From: Trichoplax adhaerens
Taxonomy: Eukaryota > Placozoa > Uniplacotomia > Trichoplacea > Trichoplacidae
Direction of reading: 5' to 3'
NCBI RefSeq assembly: GCF_000150275.1
Contig: NW_002060943.1
Coordinates: 8,316,066-8,380,065 of the forward strand
Length of the DNA: 64,000 bases
The notes under the pieces were generated by a model, which ran no database searches, had not been told where the DNA came from, and worked only from the letters and a program-made list of their open reading frames with translations. Made by a program: the position numbers and the translations under genes. Positions 1 through 11,023 of the stretch are shown in pieces (position 1 is the stretch's first letter; every line of letters begins with the position of its first letter).

Positions 1-544
1 TTTATCGTTGTATTCGACTGTTGCACCTTATTGGATCGACTGAGTTACATTGATTTTTGTACTTCTGACTTGTTGCATCTTTATGGTAGTACAGTAGTTA
101 AAGAGTGAATTTCTATTTTCATTTGATGTTATTCTTCAATAGTTCCGTCTCTAGTTTAATACTAATGTGTACTGTTTACGCACTTCGTGTATCTGATGTT
201 AACATCGCATGATGATAAAGTATGTAAACGGAATCGATCAATTTACAGGAACAAGTAATTTGATCGTAAAGACCAATTGAAGTATCGTCAGTGACATCTT
301 TTATTCATTGAGATACTTTTTTTTGACGTTGACCATTTATATGTTGTCGTTCAGTAATAAAAATGTTAATAATGTACTGTAATAATTCATTCAAGCACAA
401 GATGATCAGTTGGTCAAGCATGAAAACTTTCACTCTGTGCAAAGCACAACTGTTGATCTTGTTATTGACCAACTGTGTGTCATTCTAATTACGTTAATCT
501 TTGCTAGTTACTGGCAAATTATCCAGAGATTATACGAAAATTCA
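1..544. other. 5' edge, no gene recognised
   Basis: AT-rich sequence upstream of the Rab-like genes. An open frame at 410-691 runs across the proposed first Rab-like exon but has no recognisable protein features of its own. TACTGTA-type heptamers are already present. Confidence 0.4.
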
Positions 545-3285
545 ATGGACACATTTAAATTGTCCGGTAGCGAAGTAATCATAATTTCTTATAAACTACC
601 ATCGACACACAATCAAAATTATACAATTAAACTCCTTTATAGTGGACAATACTCATTGGTATTATTACCTAAAACAAAGCTATCAGCGTAGGCATTATAG
701 TGCCAATGATGTGTACAGATGGAAATTTGCGCTACTTTGAAAGTAATGATAGGATTGACAGAAATATTTAAAAACTATTATTTCACTTTGCATCGTGTTT
801 AGTAATTGATTTGAGCATATTGGAATACTAGATTTTGTTTTAATCTTTAATTTGAATTACTAATGCAATTTCATAACTTTGATGAATCTCTCCTGTCATG
901 GGCATACGAGGTACTACCGTATGCTCTTACTTAGTAGTATACAAGTGTGCGTGGAAATGTTTACTAACAATACAAGGAACATCTTAATGAATCGTGACCA
1001 TGTTGTTTTATCATTAATAAATATGTATACTGTAGTTTGATGGTGTACTCGTATATCAATTTCAAGCTCTTGCAATAACATACTGTACTGTACAAATGCA
1101 TAACCTTACAGTATCTACAAAAATCATCTACAGTATTGTAAAATAGTTCACCACATCCACTTAACTTGTGTACAGTATGTGTACAGTTAATGCATTACTT
1201 AACTGGTACTTTGAAGCTCTCTCATTTTAAAAAGTATTTAACCTCTCATTGATATCTTTGTTGTGCTACAACTTATCGTATCATTCAATATTGGTATCAT
1301 GATTACGTGCGGTACAGTACTAACTGCTATTTAGGAACTGTAGTCAATTTTGCAAAAGCTTTTCTGCTCAGATTCGTGGAAACTATGTAATTTTACGCAT
1401 ACTCTTTCATTATCGTACCCTAACATACCCATAAATTACAGTATTTTATTAGTGTGTGTAGTAATCTCGAATTTATAGACGTGACAGTATTACGTGCTGT
1501 TAGTGACTACCGTGATGACTGTTAAGTATTTTACTTACATTTTTACTGGTATTGATCAAATTTCCATGAAACGGCTTAAACTTATATTAGTCTCGTTTGT
1601 TCCATCCTTCTGTTTGATAGTACTATTACTTGGTCACTCTGACTCTGGAAAGAAGGAACTTTATTCCTATTTTAATAAAGATTCTCCTAAGGTAGACTTT
1701 ATTAGTACGATTGGCGTAGACTATGCCGTGAAAAGTGTCAAAATCGGTTTCAAATTGGTAAAGGCTCAAATTTGGGATACCGGTAACTGATGATAGCTAG
1801 TCAGTAGCTTTATTATGTTCTATATACGTGTACTACCTGTAGTACTATCGAAATACATTGGATCTTCATTAATTCCTTCCGTGAAATATTTCGATGGATA
1901 GACATAGTAACCCTCTAACATATCACAGAACAATAATTGATCTGGTGCTAATGAAACGATAGTTCTTTCTTTGATTATCTCTTGTTAGTATCGATTGATA
2001 AAGTTTAGTAGCTCTTGCATACTGTGACTTTGTATATTAGAGGATGCATGTAGACGTTTACATTTAAAATTTTTTTACATCAAATATATAGTATTTCGGA
2101 ATAAACGGTAGTTTAAATACTCCTCCTCTTGTCCAAACCTATCAATTATTAGAGGAGTTCACTACCACAGCTGATTATGCACCTACATAGAAATATCATT
2201 TACAGTAAATTACAGATACCTTTCAGTAATTTCAAGTTTAAAGAATGATTTCTTTTATACGAGTATATCAGTTTTTTATAGCGATGATTTGTTTAAAAAT
2301 AACAGGATTGTTTTTATTGAAATCATCAGCTGTACTTCTTTTTATAGAGAGTAAATGCTAACTGTATAAAATTGTAAAAGTGTATGAGCGTAAATTACAC
2401 TTCCAATTTGAAATATTTATAATTTTGCATTTGCATTTTAGTTTATCAAGACCAATTGAAAGCAGTTAGAAGCCCGTAAGTGAATTAAATTATTTTTAAC
2501 ACTATTTCAGCCTAACTTACAAAGTATACTGTATGCGTCATACCGTCAATGTAAATAATTTTTATGAGCCAATCATGCGATACTAACATTCAGTACTGCG
2601 TATCTGGCCCCTAGGTATTATTTTCGAGGAGCAACTGGGGTTATTTTTATATTTGATGTTACCAAACGTCATACGTACGAAAATATTAGAGATTGGTTAA
2701 ATGACTCTTATGTCTACGGCGATAATAAATTGGTAACCTTATTAATTGGAAATACGAGCAAATATAATGAAGGAATGGAAAGAGCTGTGTCAAAAACTGA
2801 AGTAAAGTTTGGTAATCAGATTGAGCTATTAATTTCTGATAGCTAAGAGTAGTTTAACACTATGCTTATGTACTGTACATATAACAGAGAAATTGTCTAT
2901 TTTGCCATCAAAATATAAATGGGAGTGTAAGGATGCCTTTCAACTTTATTATCATTGCTGAATATCTGTAATGATTATGCATTCCTACTTTTAGAAAATA
3001 AAACTTCGTATTATGTGGAAACATGCATTTCTGACACTACTATTGTCGAAAGTGCATTCCAACGATTTATGGCAGGTATGATGAAATCAACTCTTATCAA
3101 ATTGTATAGGCTATAGAAATCATCGATTACGGATGCTGATCAGTAAATGCTGGTCTGGATAACATAGATTGAGCCCTTTCTTTCTATTTATAAGCTAAGC
3201 AATACTGTACATTAAATTCAGATTGCTAATATAAACTGTTATTGTCTTGACAGAGATTTATCGAAAGCAGGTAATTCGCCGCTGA
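545..3285 (+). CDS. Rab-like degenerate small GTPase, unit 1 (multi-exon)
   Basis: Six exons read by eye: 545-566 (weak, starts ATG, 7 codons), 1621-1782, 2442-2475, 2615-2811, 2995-3075 and 3254-3285 (stop TGA) or 3254-3270 if spliced onward. All junctions are GT-AG and phases agree. The product aligns with Rab proteins of the Rab2/4/11/14 group: P-loop region GHSDSGKKELYSYF, switch I STIGVDY, KAQIWDT, YYFRGATGVIFIFDVTK, then ENIRDW and a tail EIYRKQ. Canonical Rabs bind GTP and recruit effectors to membranes. Here the motifs are damaged: the Mg-binding Ser/Thr of GKS is Lys, DTAGQ reads DTVYQ, NKxD reads NTSK, and the SA of G5 reads CI. No C-terminal prenylation cysteines are seen. Frame and splice sites remain intact, so it may be a living pseudo-GTPase. 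The family call is firm; function and the first exon are inferred. Confidence 0.72.
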
Positions 3286-3446
3286 GTAGGAGGATACGCG
3301 TATGATTAAACTCATTTGGCACATTTATCGTCTCCTAATGTGTAGAAATTGTGGTTGTTGGCTATTGTATTAATCATAATATTACCGTAGTATATAAATG
3401 TTGAATATTTAATGCTAACATTGTATGTTTTAATTTTTTCGTGTAG

Positions 3447-5301
3447 TTCGTTCATGCTATTGAGAACTCACCATTAAAATTCCATGCTCCTTTTAAAGGT
3501 ATTCTATTTAGCGATGCATTTATGATTCGATTTTACGAGATCTTGTACGATACTACTGTAGGTATCTTAATTTAATTGATACTCTAATTATAAGTATCAT
3601 GTCACGGTTTTCGATATGCCATTGAGTATATCTTTATCCAAGCGATGATTACTGTATAGATCAATATATTAGCCTAGGATATAAAATTCTCCACCAACAG
3701 AGTATTAATGCTAATGAACTGTAATCGTTTATTCAACCTTAGTATTATTGCTCGGTGATCCTGACTGTGAAAAATTAGATCTATACTCACAATTTGAAGG
3801 TGGTAACGTCCACACTGATTACGGTAGTACCGTTGGTGTAGACTTTACTTTCAGAAATATGCACATTGATGGTAAAATTGTTGAAGTACAAATTTGGTAT
3901 ATTAGTAAGTATCCCATATTATTTGCAGGATCATACTTGGCAGTATAAATATTGCTCATATAACAGCTTTCATTCCTGTAAAGTATCTTAATGTGGTATT
4001 AACTCTAATCGTAACAACTATAATAATTTATTTACTATATAATTATAGTGCAAATTAAATATATTTGCTACTGTTGTATGTAATTTATTATTAATAATAA
4101 TGATATTCTTTACAAAAAATTACAGCAAGTCAAAACAGATTTAGAGGACTTTATAGTTCGTAAGTATTAATAAGTAAACACTATCTATTACCCAATTTTT
4201 CATTTTCTAGAAAAAATAGTATGAAGCGTATCCTTAGCTTCTACTTTGAAGATATTACTATTGCGAAATTACGGTAGTACTAATTATTGTCTTTGCAATA
4301 TAGATATTATCGTAGTGCTGCAGGTGCATTATTGATTTATGATGTTACTAAACGGCACACTTTCCATAACGTCCGTAATTGGGTTCATGATATGATGGCA
4401 GATGCTGATGAAAATATCGTGACATTATTACTCGGTAACACCAGCACATGCAATAAAGATAATACTAGAGCGGTATCAGAGAAAGAAGCTAACAAATTCG
4501 CAGGTATTGCAAATTTTGGAATTAGTACCCTATAGTTATGATTACAGTTTAATTTTGATAGTGAACCATGATATAATCTGAATCAATTAATTACTACATT
4601 ATGAAATTTAACAGAAGGAAATGTTACATTCTTCTCTGAAATATCAATTTTGGATAACGTTGCGATTGAAAATTTATTCCGAAATTTTGTGTCAGGTACT
4701 TCTATAGCGTAATTATATAATAATTACGTCATTATTTATCGCGCTATTGCTTGCAAAAAACCCAATTACTAACACACAAGCACATCTACAATAAATATCC
4801 ATACAATTATTAGCTAGCGTAAATTACCATTGTACGACCAACAAAAAATTTACCAAATATTGTCACGGATTTCTAACAGTTTTTCTTTTAGTTACAAGTG
4901 GTATACTGTATTACCTTATTCCAATTTGCACTATTTTAGGTATCGTATGTTGGAAAGTATACGCATGATCAAGCTTCTTAATATTTCTATTGATGAGCGA
5001 AAACGTACTGTAGTTTAGTAATTTTTATAAGGATACAATTCGTAATATACGGTAGTTTCGAGTATGCAGTAACTTAGGGGAATTTCTTTGAAGAACGTGA
5101 TAGCACTTTCTTGAACAAAAATGAGATCTTTCGCTTAGATTTCTAATCCTTTTGATGAGAGAAGCTAAATCATGTTAAATAACGTATTTAGAAGCTTTCA
5201 GTATTTTGGCAGACAATCGCTTAAGTTATACTTACTCGAAACTAAATTGTTTTCCGATTTCAGAAATTTATAACCGAAGTCTGCTAAGCAAGAAAACTTA
5301 A
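3447..5301 (+). CDS. Rab-like degenerate small GTPase, unit 2 (multi-exon)
   Basis: Exons: 3447-3498 (linker exon, no in-frame ATG), 3743-3904, 4126-4159, 4304-4503, 4615-4695 and 5264-5301 (stop TAA). Intron positions and phases match unit 1, and several exons have identical lengths (162, 34 and 81 nt). Readable Rab signatures are STVGVDF, VQIW, RFRGLYSSYYRSAAGALL, IYDVTKRHTF and NVRNW, ending EIYNRSLLSKKT. Nucleotide-binding motifs are lost: the P-loop reads GDPDCEKLD without the Gly-Lys-Ser, the DTAGQ aspartate is Tyr (IWYITSQ), NKxD reads NTST, and G5 is SEISI. The C terminus lacks CC/CXC prenylation cysteines. Because exon 3447-3498 begins in phase 0 and ends in phase 1, it can join unit 1 exon 3254-3270 (CAG|GTAATT donor) to this unit, giving one 359-aa tandem protein. 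A separate gene or an expressed pseudogene is the alternative. Confidence 0.72.
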
Positions 5302-7309
5302 ACTTAATTCACGGATTTTATACTCCTGCGTTACGATTACTATTGACTATTGTCAATTTAACTTATATCTTGCGTACAAATGTAGATTATGTCCAAATCA
5401 TCTGCTGATTAATTATTTATTTTCTAGTATAGACAATGTAAAAATATTAGCTGAATTATGCCTGAGCTACACAACGATTATGGAGACGTATTTTAAAATA
5501 TATAGATAGTACCGAATTTAAAATTAATGTAAGAGAAATGTTTATCATGGCACTTCTTTTAAATATCCTGGCAAATAAATAAATGATATAACTGAAGGTG
5601 ACCATGACTGCAAGAAACCTATCTTTAATCAATTAAGCAACAATTTTTAGTTTTTATGTTACGGTAGCTCTAATTTATTTTACTTATATTTGCGTCTCTT
5701 GCTAAATACCTTAGCTCATATCTTTACGGCAAAATAATATCCATGACTGCATTACCGGGCTTATATATTTTTCTTATATGTCATAAATGTGTATAACGTT
5801 AGCAAATTAAATTAATATCTAATTTTTCATGTGCCGAATTTTTTTGAGGTGCAATTGCCATCCCTATATTTAAGCATTTACTTCGTATATTGAAATAAAT
5901 GAACTTTTGTATTTCCATTTTATTATACAATAATAGCTGATTGCAATGTTTCAGCCGCAGAAACAATCTAACGATGGATGGCTGGCTACTCGTGAGTGTT
6001 ACGATAATCTAGACTACAGGTACTATATTGCAGCTGCGAACTCAGAAAATCAAAGTATAAGGTGAAAGATGATGCCTTTTATTTTTAAAAACGACTGAAG
6101 TGATCATTTGATTACGGAATAGATCCTGATAGCGTATTAAATCGCAACTTATTGCCTTCAAAGTCTAATTACATTATTAACCTAAATTTCTTTACCTATT
6201 TCATTCGATACCGGTATGATAATGCTGTAATCACCATTCGATGGTGAGAATTTTAAATGGTTGCTTAAGAGTTACTATTGTCTCGTATACCATAAATCCG
6301 ATATCAAGTTCTTAGTAAGCGATAGGAAAAGAGCAACATCAAGGCTTTGCAATGAATTAAGTTAATGTCTTGTTTCTGGATACAATGATGATGCGTAAAT
6401 TAGAAGGTTTATATTTCAGCATACATGCTGCAATCAGGTACTATGAGTTTAACTACAGTATGTAGGAGTCTATACAATGTGTTGGTGTAAATGATATTGG
6501 AGCATATAGTTGACGACATAATTATTGGTTTTTACTGTATGTTGGCAATAAGTTAATATTAAAATGTTTTGAAGTAAAGTCCTACTACTGCGATAGCTTC
6601 AGCTGTCCCTTGATAAACTCAGGATTACAAAATAAGAACACATAAATGAATTTATATTGCTTCTAAGCTTGAGACGAGATAATATATAATTTTAAGGAAA
6701 TCAATTCCAAAATAAATGGTACTTTGCAGTTATAGATGATAACAGAAGTAATAAAAAAAAAGTTTGAGATGTTATAAGAGCAAATCAATTGATCAATTGG
6801 CACAGATTGCAGAGTTTACTGTATGATGACAAAATTATCGTTCTATTATTGCTATTTCATGGTATTATTACAATCTGTAAAGTAGATGATAAATTATTTT
6901 TAGAAAAATGATAGGGCAATAGTTATATTCGTAATAAAGTAGTAAATGGATAGAACGCTTCCTTAGTATTTCTATAACTCGTTAATGGATTACAAATTCA
7001 CAAAAAAATAATGTCAAAAGTTCAGGAAATCGAAATGGTTAAACCAGTTTACATATGATAGTCAATAAACTGTAGTTATTTTATTGAAAGTATCAATACA
7101 TGATGTAGTAAACCGATTTTCTGATATAGCAAAATGAAATCATAATAAATTTCATATTTCAGATATTCGATATCTTTTAATCGATTAATTTAGTGATGCT
7201 TTAAAAGCTATATCATTATCATTATGAAATGACGCTGATTTAGCTTGCATGTCACATTGAATGATGTTAATTAATCTTGATGGTTACCAAATTAATTTGT
7301 GTAAGATCG
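5302..7309. other. Intergenic between Rab-like units and PEAK-like gene
   Basis: No gene supported. One exon-like stretch near 5955-6063 (after a TTTCAG acceptor, open for about 34 codons) has no recognisable homology and no partner exon, so it is not annotated as coding. Confidence 0.4.
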
Positions 7310-10300
7310 TTACGAGTCTTGAAGTGGAGCCGTTAAGAAAGTCCAATCTTCTAATAATGACGTCGATGTAGCATGGGTTAAAAAGTGAAGTTTTAAACTC
7401 TCTTCTAGTGTAAAAACAGATCCAAAGCTAGAAACTTCAATGGAATCATCTAAGAAAGTACTAGTGGATTTTTCCACGAGATAACAAAGGAATTCTTGAC
7501 GCTTACAAATTAACCAATTAGTGACAGCATTCTGGGTTTTAGGTGGCTTATTATTGCTTTTCAACACTTCCGGTCCCCATAAAATAAATCCTAATAATCG
7601 TATCGCTCTTTCGATAGTTAAACGTTCTTCTGGTTTACGGTTTAAAAAAGCGAAAGCAATTCGTTCAATGGATTGAGACAGAGCAGAACGAATAGGTATT
7701 AGTGGTAAATCGCTAATGCGATAATCTTGCATAGCTAATTGAACAGTAGGATCTGCAAAGGGATTATCTAAATGTAACATTTCATAAATGATACATCCAG
7801 CGGCAAATTGATCACAATATTGATAATCCAGTTCAGTTGAAGTTTCATGAACATTAACAATTTCGGGCGGTAGATGTTCTGTATTGCCACCAATATTAGC
7901 TAACGCCGCATTGATGGAAATTTTGAACGGATTTTCAACACCAACTTGATGTAGTGAATAGCTAAAATTGGTTATGGATAACTCCACTGGCGCATAGAGA
8001 TCATCTTGACTTTTAACCAATAGCAAATTATCCAAGGATAAATCACGATGAACAACTTTTACACTATGCAGATATTGCAAGCCGTAACATAATTGCAATG
8101 CTAACATAACAACCGTAAATTCGTATTCTAATGGATGAACATCATGATATCTTACGCAATTATCAACATATTGCTTTACTGTGCAAATAGGCGAACAATC
8201 TAATAGAAGACATGATACTGGATTATTTAGATTGATATTAGTGGTTGAATTACGAACTAAGCTATGCATAGCTAGAGGTAATTTCTCTTTAAAATGTGCC
8301 ACCGTGGTACAGACATTGCGATGATACTGTAATGTTGTACTAACGCGTATATCATGTTTAATCAGGAGTTTTTCTGCAAAATTGGAGACATGATGTTGAT
8401 TCGGTTCGATCTATAAGAGTTGATTCAAATTCATTAGTATGAGAAAATATATCACAGTTCAATATATTATTAACAGGTTGCTTTACTGGATACTTCAAGA
8501 TACAAGTCATTATTACAACGAATTTAAGCTGTTTAAGTTAAACAAGTGGATTTTCAGCTAATATTCAATCTCTAGTGGCTTACCTTGACTGAACCCATAC
8601 ATTCACGATTAACACCGAGATTTTCTTGTCCACTAATTTTAACGCTAATATAGCAACCATGCGGTGTAATTAAGCAAGGTATACGATTATTAATGTCAGC
8701 AATCAATAATAAATCACTCCATTGAATCTTTTGATAGAAGTTGGTATTACGCTCGCTAGCTTTAACTATGGATGGCATAGCTGCTTTTTTCCATTTTTTA
8801 TTCAACTCCGTCATGGTCGCTAACTGCAATTGCGCTAGATAGGAGGTAGAATCTAAATTCGATTTTTGGAAAATTGTGAGCGGTAATGTTTCTGAAATAC
8901 TTTCCCGGGCATTGACATTATAGACCAATTCGGTAGGTACTGTGGGTGATAAAACTGATAGCACAGCATCTGAATCATTTGACTCTATCGCTTCTTCACC
9001 TGCGGCAGAGTAAACATTTTTATCCGTAAATGATAGTACTGTATAAGTCAATAAACTACATCTAGAGAAGATTATGGATAATTTGTTGGTATGTATAGTA
9101 TTACATTGAGTATAACTAGAACAAGTTAGGTACATATAATAATCTTGCTAACCTTGATCGTTAAGCATTGGTGTTAAAAGGCGAACTGGCTTGTTAAGGT
9201 TGGCAAAGAATGAAGTTTCTTTCTTGGTGGAAGCTCCTCCATCGATGAAACTCAAGACTACAAAATTTCTGTTAGCACTATTACGCCGACCTTCAGTAGG
9301 TTCACGTGATGGCTGTTTTTGCTTTTGTATAAACGGTTTTTTTGCCTCTTCTTTCACTTCTTCTTTGGTTTCGTCGCTATCTCCTGCTTGACTGGGTCGA
9401 CGTTTAGCGGAAATAGCTAGCTGTGGGCCCATAACTTTAGATCGGCGAGCGGTTCTTCTTTTCAGTCGTGATTTTATCGGCCTCTCGAAGTCGTACTTGT
9501 CGTTATCCTCCGTAATTATCTTTTGAATTTCTAACGGTTCTACATAATCATCATCGGGTATGATGCTGCTAGAACTCACTGTACTTTTTTTTTGCGATAT
9601 ATCTGCTACTTTACTCGAGGACAATATATTACTATTGCTTTTAATAGTAGAATTATCTGGGAGTTTGAACTGTTTGGATTGTGTGCCACTTGCCTTCCTA
9701 TTAGACGACGACGACGATTCTTTAGTCAAGGTAAGAAATTGTATATCATTACTTTTTTCATCTTGTAATGGCATACTGCTAGATTTTCGAAGTGGGTAAT
9801 AATCTTGAGATTCATCATTCGATAAGTTGCCAGTTGAATGAGAAAGTCCTTTAGCTGCATTTAACGTACTATCTGATCTACTATCAGAATCTTCATCTTC
9901 GCCTTCGTCAGTTTTGTTATCACTACTGTTATTGTGCTTAGCCCGACGTTTTTTAGCCCACTTCCACGGCGCTAACATACCAACAGACAATTTCTTATCT
10001 TTATTTTCTTCCGCGCTATCTACCTGGATTTGTAAGTTATTATTATTAGCTTGGCTATTATTTTGATCTTGTGATATCTGATCTTCGGAGTCGCTATTAG
10101 AAAAGGAATCTAGTCGAACATAGGGACGATTTGCAAATTCTTTGGATTCTGTTGGATCGCTATCCCGAGGTGGCACAGGTGGCAAAGGTCCTTGACGGGA
10201 AGGGGCAATTGTTTGGAAATTTTCTGTAGCTGATTCCGATACTGTAGACGATCCAACATGTAAGTGTTGACCTTGGACTGATTTCAAGATTTTCGCTGCA

Positions 10301-11023
10301 TTACCTTCGGCATTCTTAGGAATTTCAGGCAATTCTCGATTTGAAAATGATTTCGGTTTACCATCTTGAAAGGATCTTAAATCCGAAGTTGATCGTGATG
10401 TAGTGCTACTATTACTCAGGCGGTAAATACTGTCTCCCTTTGGAATTTCCGGCAATTTTCGATTATGTAATGCAACACCTTTCGCACTGTGATCATTGGA
10501 GTCTTCAGTGCGATTTCGATTTCGAGTAGGAATGCCAGTATCTAATAGATTATGAATCGTATTCCTATGTGGAGATGAAGTAGCGACACTTGCACTTCGG
10601 CTCTCTTTTGGAATTTGAGGAAGCTTCCGGTGGACCATAGTATGTGATATCTTTTCTGGTCTTGGGCGCGGTGTATGATAAGTACTTTCAATCGTTTTAG
10701 ATCTTTCCTTGAAAAAATCTTCTTCCTTTGGAAGTAAGCTATCACAACTCCGTATGCTATCCAAGGAACTAGAACTAGTTACACGAGGTCTAGAATTGAC
10801 GCTATCTACCTTAGCTGCAGATACCGCATCAGCTGTTGCGTTAGCTAGATTGGCTACTGCTGTTAAAACTGCAGCTATAAACGAGAATTGAAATAAATGA
10901 TTATGTAAATTTAAGAGAAAATATAAGTTTCCCGATTAATAATTATATTTATATGTGTATGCAACTATACATAAAATTATCGTGGCCAACCTTTATCATA
11001 AACAGGGTTGTCCTTATTTGTAT
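7310..11023 (-). CDS. PEAK/pragmin-family pseudokinase scaffold (5' end missing)
   Basis: Visible exons in transcript order: 11023-10991, 10874-9153, 8999-8584 and 8410-7310 (stop). Phases agree throughout; about 1,090 residues. PEAK1, PRAG1 and PEAK3 are catalytically inactive scaffolds linking Src-family kinases, Shc, Crk and Grb2 to the cytoskeleton. The N-terminal two thirds is Ser-rich and low-complexity with proline motifs (three R-K/E-L-P-Q/E-I-P-K copies, then PLPPVPPR). A kinase domain follows: beta3 lysine in ISVKIS (8638-8640), HRDLSLDNLLL (from 8050 down), NFS where active kinases have DFG (7969-7961), and a PPE motif. The C terminus has FILWGP and then TLEESLKLHFLTHATS, resembling the family's SHED dimerisation region. 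HRD is retained although NFS replaces DFG. The first visible exon carries NPVY, a PTB-type site. True 5' exons are unresolved and may be those at 14.5-15.1 kb. Family identity is confident; partners are inferred. Confidence 0.85.

Noticed and set aside
410-691. 93-residue open frame at the left edge
   Set aside because: Only the seven codons from ATG 545 to the donor at 566 fit a gene (first Rab-like exon). The rest has no recognisable features and runs through the splice site.
5955-6063. Exon-like stretch after TTTCAG, open about 34 codons
   Set aside because: No homology and no partner exon with matching phase; open length is possible by chance.
9191-9799. Plus-strand open frames opposite the PEAK-like exon
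   Set aside because: Shadows of the well-supported minus-strand coding exon.
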